Shown here piece after piece: positions 61,184 through 64,000 of a DNA stretch of 64,000 bases (the first letter of the stretch is position 1; every line of letters starts with the position of its first letter). The stretch is from contig NZ_LXKN01000032.1 in NCBI RefSeq assembly GCF_001692325.1, forward strand, positions 372,001 through 436,000, read 5' to 3'. The stretch comes from Rhizobium sp. AC27/96. GTDB taxonomy: Bacteria; Pseudomonadota; Alphaproteobacteria; Rhizobiales; Rhizobiaceae. The translations under genes and the position numbers were made by a program. The notes beneath the pieces were generated by a model that did not search any database, had not been told where the DNA came from, and was given only the letters and a program-made list of their open reading frames with translations.

Positions 61184-63544
61184 ATGCCAACCAAAACTGT
61201 CCCAGTCGCTTCTCTTGGCTTTCCGCGTATCGGTCGCCATCGCGAACTGAAATTCGCGCTCGAAGCCTACTGGTCCGGAAAGATTCCCGAGAGCGAACTC
61301 ATCGAAACCGCCAGGAAGCTCCGGGCTGAAAACTGGTCGCTTCAGCGCGACAGCGGGATCACCCGCATCCCTTCCAACGATTTCTCCTTCTACGATCACG
61401 TCCTCGACACCGCCGTCATGGTCGGTGCCATCCCCTCCGGCTACGGCTGGAAGGGCGGCGACGTTTCATTGTCGACCTACTTCGCCATGGCGCGCGGCAG
61501 CCAGGGCGATGGCCATGCCGATTGCGGCCATACGCATCATGGCCATGGTGTGCCGGCGCTTGAAATGACCAAGTGGTTCGACACCAACTATCACTACATG
61601 GTGCCCGAGGTTGCCGAGGACCAAGACTTCACGCTGACCTCGCAGAAGCCCGTCGATCATTTCCTCGAGGCAAGGGCGCTCGGCATTCACACGCGCCCGG
61701 TCATTCTCGGACCGGTCACTTTCCTGAAGCTCGCCAAGGCCCGATCGGCAACCTTCAAGCCGCTGGGCCTGCTGTCGAAACTGCTTCCGGTCTACGTGGA
61801 ACTGCTGCGCCGGCTGAGCGCTGCCGGTGCCGATTGGGTGCAGATCGACGAACCGATCGCCGTTCTTGATCTGACCGAGGGCGAGCGTCATGCCTTCTCG
61901 GTCGCCTACAAGGCGTTGACCGAGGCGGTGCCGGATCTGAAGATCATGCTGACGACCTATTTCGGCGGCCTTGCCGACAATCTGGCTGCTATCACCGACC
62001 TGCCGGTTGCCGGTCTTCACGTCGACCTGACGCGTGCGCCGGGCCAACTCGATGATGTCGTGAAGGCCGTTCGCAGAGATCAGGTTCTGTCACTCGGCAT
62101 CATCGATGGCCGTAACATCTGGAGGGCGGACCTCGCGTCGATCATCAACCGCCTTCAGCCTGTCGCGGCGGCTCGCGGTGTCGAAGGCGTCGAAGTGGCG
62201 GCATCTTGCTCGCTGCTGCATGTTCCGATCGATCTTGAGCTTGAGACGGCGCTTGATGCCGACCTCAAGAGCTGGCTGGCATTCGCCACCCAGAAGCTCG
62301 TTGAGCTTGCGACGCTCGGCCGTGGCCTTGCCGAAGGAAAGGCTGCCGTTTCAGTGGAAGTCGACGCCGCATCCAGGGCTATCGCTGCACGCGCCTCCTC
62401 GCCGAAAGTGACCGACCCGTTGGTGCGCGGCCGCCTTGCCGGGGTCGATGCCGCCATGAAGCAGCGCAAGAGCGCGTTTGTGCAGCGTCGGTCGGTGCAA
62501 GCGGAAACGATCAAGCTGCCGCTCTTCCCGACGACGACGATCGGCTCCTTCCCGCAGACGCCGGAGGTTCGCAAGGCTCGCTCGGCCCACGCCAAGGGCA
62601 CGCTCAGCTATGTCGACTACGAGGCCTTCCTGCGCAAGGAAACGGAAGCCACCATCCGCTGGCAGGAAGAAATCGGTCTCGACGTGCTGGTCCATGGCGA
62701 ATTCGAGCGCAACGACATGGTGCAGTATTTCGGCGAGCAATTGTTGGGCTTTGCCTTCACCCAGCATGCATGGGTGCAGAGCTACGGCTCGCGCTATGTC
62801 CGTCCGCCGATCATCTTCGGTGACGTCTCCCGGCCGAACCCGATGACCGTTCGCTGGTGGGAATATTCCCAATCGCTGACGCAGAAGCCGGTGAAGGGCA
62901 TGTTGACCGGACCGGTCACCATCCTCAATTGGTCCTTCGTTCGGGACGACATCGCCCGCAGCGAAACGTGCCGACAGATTGCGCTTGCGATCCGTGACGA
63001 GGTCGTCGATCTGGAAAAGGCCGGTGCCAGGATGATCCAGATCGATGAGGCAGCCCTTCGCGAGGGTCTTCCGCTCAGACACAAGGACAAACAGGCCTAT
63101 CTCGATTGGGCAGTCGAAAGCTTCCGCTTGTGCTCAAGCGGTGTTGCGGATGGGACCCAGGTCCATACGCATATGTGCTACTCGGAGTTCAACGACATCA
63201 TCATCGCCATTGCCGCGATGGATGCCGATGTCATCTCCATCGAGACGTCTCGCTCGAAGATGGAGCTTCTCGATGCGTTCAGGAACTTCAAATATCCGAA
63301 TGAGATCGGCCCCGGCGTCTACGACATCCATTCGCCGCGCATTCCAGACGTCAGCGAGATGACCGATCTTCTGTCGCTGGCACGCAGGCGTCTTCAGGAT
63401 GGCCAGCTATGGGTCAATCCGGATTGCGGATTGAAGACCCGCAAATGGGAAGAGGTGAAGCCGGCACTCGTCAACATGGTCGAAGCCGCCCGCAGCCTGC
63501 GGCAGGAGCACGCCCGGAGCGAAGAGCGCGCCGTCATCGCCTAA
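61184..63544 (+). CDS. metE: Cobalamin-independent methionine synthase
   Basis: A 786-residue enzyme that moves a methyl group from 5-methyltetrahydropteroyltriglutamate to homocysteine. It has the duplicated MetE fold: N-terminal ASLGFPRIGRHRELKFALEAYWSGK and C-terminal PLFPTTTIGSFPQTPEVR. Zinc ligands are visible in THMCYSEFNDI (His, Cys) and NPDCGLKTR (Cys). A His-rich insert (GHADCGHTHHGHG, about 104-116) is present. ATG 61184 has GGGGT at good spacing; the frame opens at 61094 inside the riboswitch region. A B12 riboswitch and a SahR-like palindrome precede it. Confidence 0.97.
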   Translation: MPTKTVPVASLGFPRIGRHRELKFALEAYWSGKIPESELIETARKLRAENWSLQRDSGITRIPSNDFSFYDHVLDTAVMVGAIPSGYGWKGGDVSLSTYFAMARGSQGDGHADCGHTHHGHGVPALEMTKWFDTNYHYMVPEVAEDQDFTLTSQKPVDHFLEARALGIHTRPVILGPVTFLKLAKARSATFKPLGLLSKLLPVYVELLRRLSAAGADWVQIDEPIAVLDLTEGERHAFSVAYKALTEAVPDLKIMLTTYFGGLADNLAAITDLPVAGLHVDLTRAPGQLDDVVKAVRRDQVLSLGIIDGRNIWRADLASIINRLQPVAAARGVEGVEVAASCSLLHVPIDLELETALDADLKSWLAFATQKLVELATLGRGLAEGKAAVSVEVDAASRAIAARASSPKVTDPLVRGRLAGVDAAMKQRKSAFVQRRSVQAETIKLPLFPTTTIGSFPQTPEVRKARSAHAKGTLSYVDYEAFLRKETEATIRWQEEIGLDVLVHGEFERNDMVQYFGEQLLGFAFTQHAWVQSYGSRYVRPPIIFGDVSRPNPMTVRWWEYSQSLTQKPVKGMLTGPVTILNWSFVRDDIARSETCRQIALAIRDEVVDLEKAGARMIQIDEAALREGLPLRHKDKQAYLDWAVESFRLCSSGVADGTQVHTHMCYSEFNDIIIAIAAMDADVISIETSRSKMELLDAFRNFKYPNEIGPGVYDIHSPRIPDVSEMTDLLSLARRRLQDGQLWVNPDCGLKTRKWEEVKPALVNMVEAARSLRQEHARSEERAVIA

Positions 63545-63561
63545 GGCATTCCGCCCAGAGA

Positions 63562-63593
63562 TTGAGAGCCGGCTCGCTTGAGCCGGTTCTCAA
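63562..63593. terminator. Bidirectional terminator after metE
   Basis: TTGAGAGCCGGCTC (63562-63575) and GAGCCGGTTCTCAA (63580-63593) form a 14-base stem with one G-T pair and loop GCTT. It lies between the convergent metE and binding-protein genes. Confidence 0.75.
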
Positions 63594-63619
63594 CTTATCC
63601 GCGTTCGATGTTGCGTCGA

Positions 63620-64000
63620 TCAGGTCTTTGCGGCCTTGGCAAAGGTCGGATCGAATGTCTTCTCGAAAGGCACGTCAATATTGGCGAGTTCCGGATCGAG
63701 TGTCTTCAGGACGCCCATCATCGAATCATAGCCTTCCTTTGTGACCATGCCGTCAGGCGAATACATTTCCTTCGAATTCTTGAAGGCCTGCATGTAGAGG
63801 TCGCGATTGCCGAGCAGATATTCCTCGGGCACGACGCCGGCGACATCCTCGGGGCTCGCCGTCCCGAGCCATTTCAGCGCCTTCATGAAGGCATTGACCG
63901 TCCGTTGCGTCGTTATCGGATTGGCCTGGGCAAACTCGCGCTTGATATAAACGGTGGCGGCCGGGTTCGGACCTCCGAAGAGCGCGCGCGTGCCGGCTTC
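63620..64000 (-). CDS. NMT1/SsuA-like ABC transporter substrate-binding protein, C-terminal part
   Basis: The frame is open to the window edge, so only the last 126 codons are seen. The sequence (ALFGGPNPAATVYIKREFAQANPITTQRTVNAFMKALKWLGTASPEDVAGVVPEEYL onward) fits the second lobe of NMT1/THI5/SsuA/TauA-type binding proteins for thiamine precursors, nitrate, sulfonates or taurine. Start, signal peptide and partner genes lie outside. It is convergent with metE. Confidence 0.75.
   Translation of the reverse strand, partial: EAGTRALFGGPNPAATVYIKREFAQANPITTQRTVNAFMKALKWLGTASPEDVAGVVPEEYLLGNRDLYMQAFKNSKEMYSPDGMVTKEGYDSMMGVLKTLDPELANIDVPFEKTFDPTFAKAAKT

Noticed and set aside
1..64000. CRISPR arrays, tRNA or rRNA genes, insertion sequences
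   Set aside because: No evenly spaced direct repeats, no tRNA-like cloverleaf with a CCA end, no rRNA-like conserved stretch and no transposase frame were recognised.

Overview
The window looks like part of a plasmid or chromid of a Rhizobium/Agrobacterium-type alphaproteobacterium. The strongest evidence is a complete repABC module (13964-17632) with partition-like palindromes, an antisense RNA signature between repB and repC, and an AT-rich tract inside repC. The rest of the content fits: many ABC uptake systems, GC-rich coding sequence, an ExoD-family protein, a LacI-controlled sugar operon and B12 riboswitches. Genus and replicon type are inference; no rRNA or tRNA gene was seen.

Layout. 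1-3726: polar amino-acid ABC transporter (end of binding protein, two permeases, ATPase) with an M20 amidohydrolase. 3727-5437: SulP transporter behind a structured leader. 5517-12197: chemoreceptor, GNAT acetyltransferase, RtcB-like ligase and two exported unknowns. 12998-17632: ProQ/FinO-domain protein and repABC. 18045-24792: L,D-transpeptidase-like protein, a solitary flgE, a chorismate-lyase-like protein, ExoD, TerC with a structured leader, and a methyltransferase. 24952-29805: tyrosine/homogentisate degradation (Lrp-type regulator, hppD, hmgA, fahA, maiA). 29992-38908: alkaline phosphatase, a probable metal-linked ABC unit with a His-rich permease loop, a FecBCDE-type uptake system and a methyltransferase. 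39065-48132: sugar ABC transporter with a GH29 fucosidase, LacI regulator, SDR and cupin-type phosphoglucose isomerase. 48456-53404: histidine phosphatase, phospholipase D-like and patatin-like proteins, and a diguanylate cyclase. 53472-56460: a lanthipeptide-like locus. 56690-63544: two cobalamin riboswitches controlling a BtuFCD-like importer with a methyltransferase, and metE. 63620-64000: end of an NMT1/SsuA-like binding protein.

The most unusual locus is 53472-56460. On the minus strand it reads: a 94-residue Cys/Ser/Thr-rich candidate precursor, a stand-alone LanC-like cyclase with a Cys-Cys-Gly zinc motif, then a stand-alone LanM-type (DUF4135) dehydratase. In ordinary class II LanM enzymes these two domains are one protein in the opposite order. 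The dehydratase keeps every kinase-like and elimination residue I could check. No transporter or leader protease lies beside it.

Regulation is readable in several places: repA operator arms, ctRNA promoter and terminator, a pair of LacI-like operators, an apparent dual control of metE (SahR-like palindrome plus B12 riboswitch), and two structured leaders (SulP, TerC) that I could not assign with confidence to a named family.
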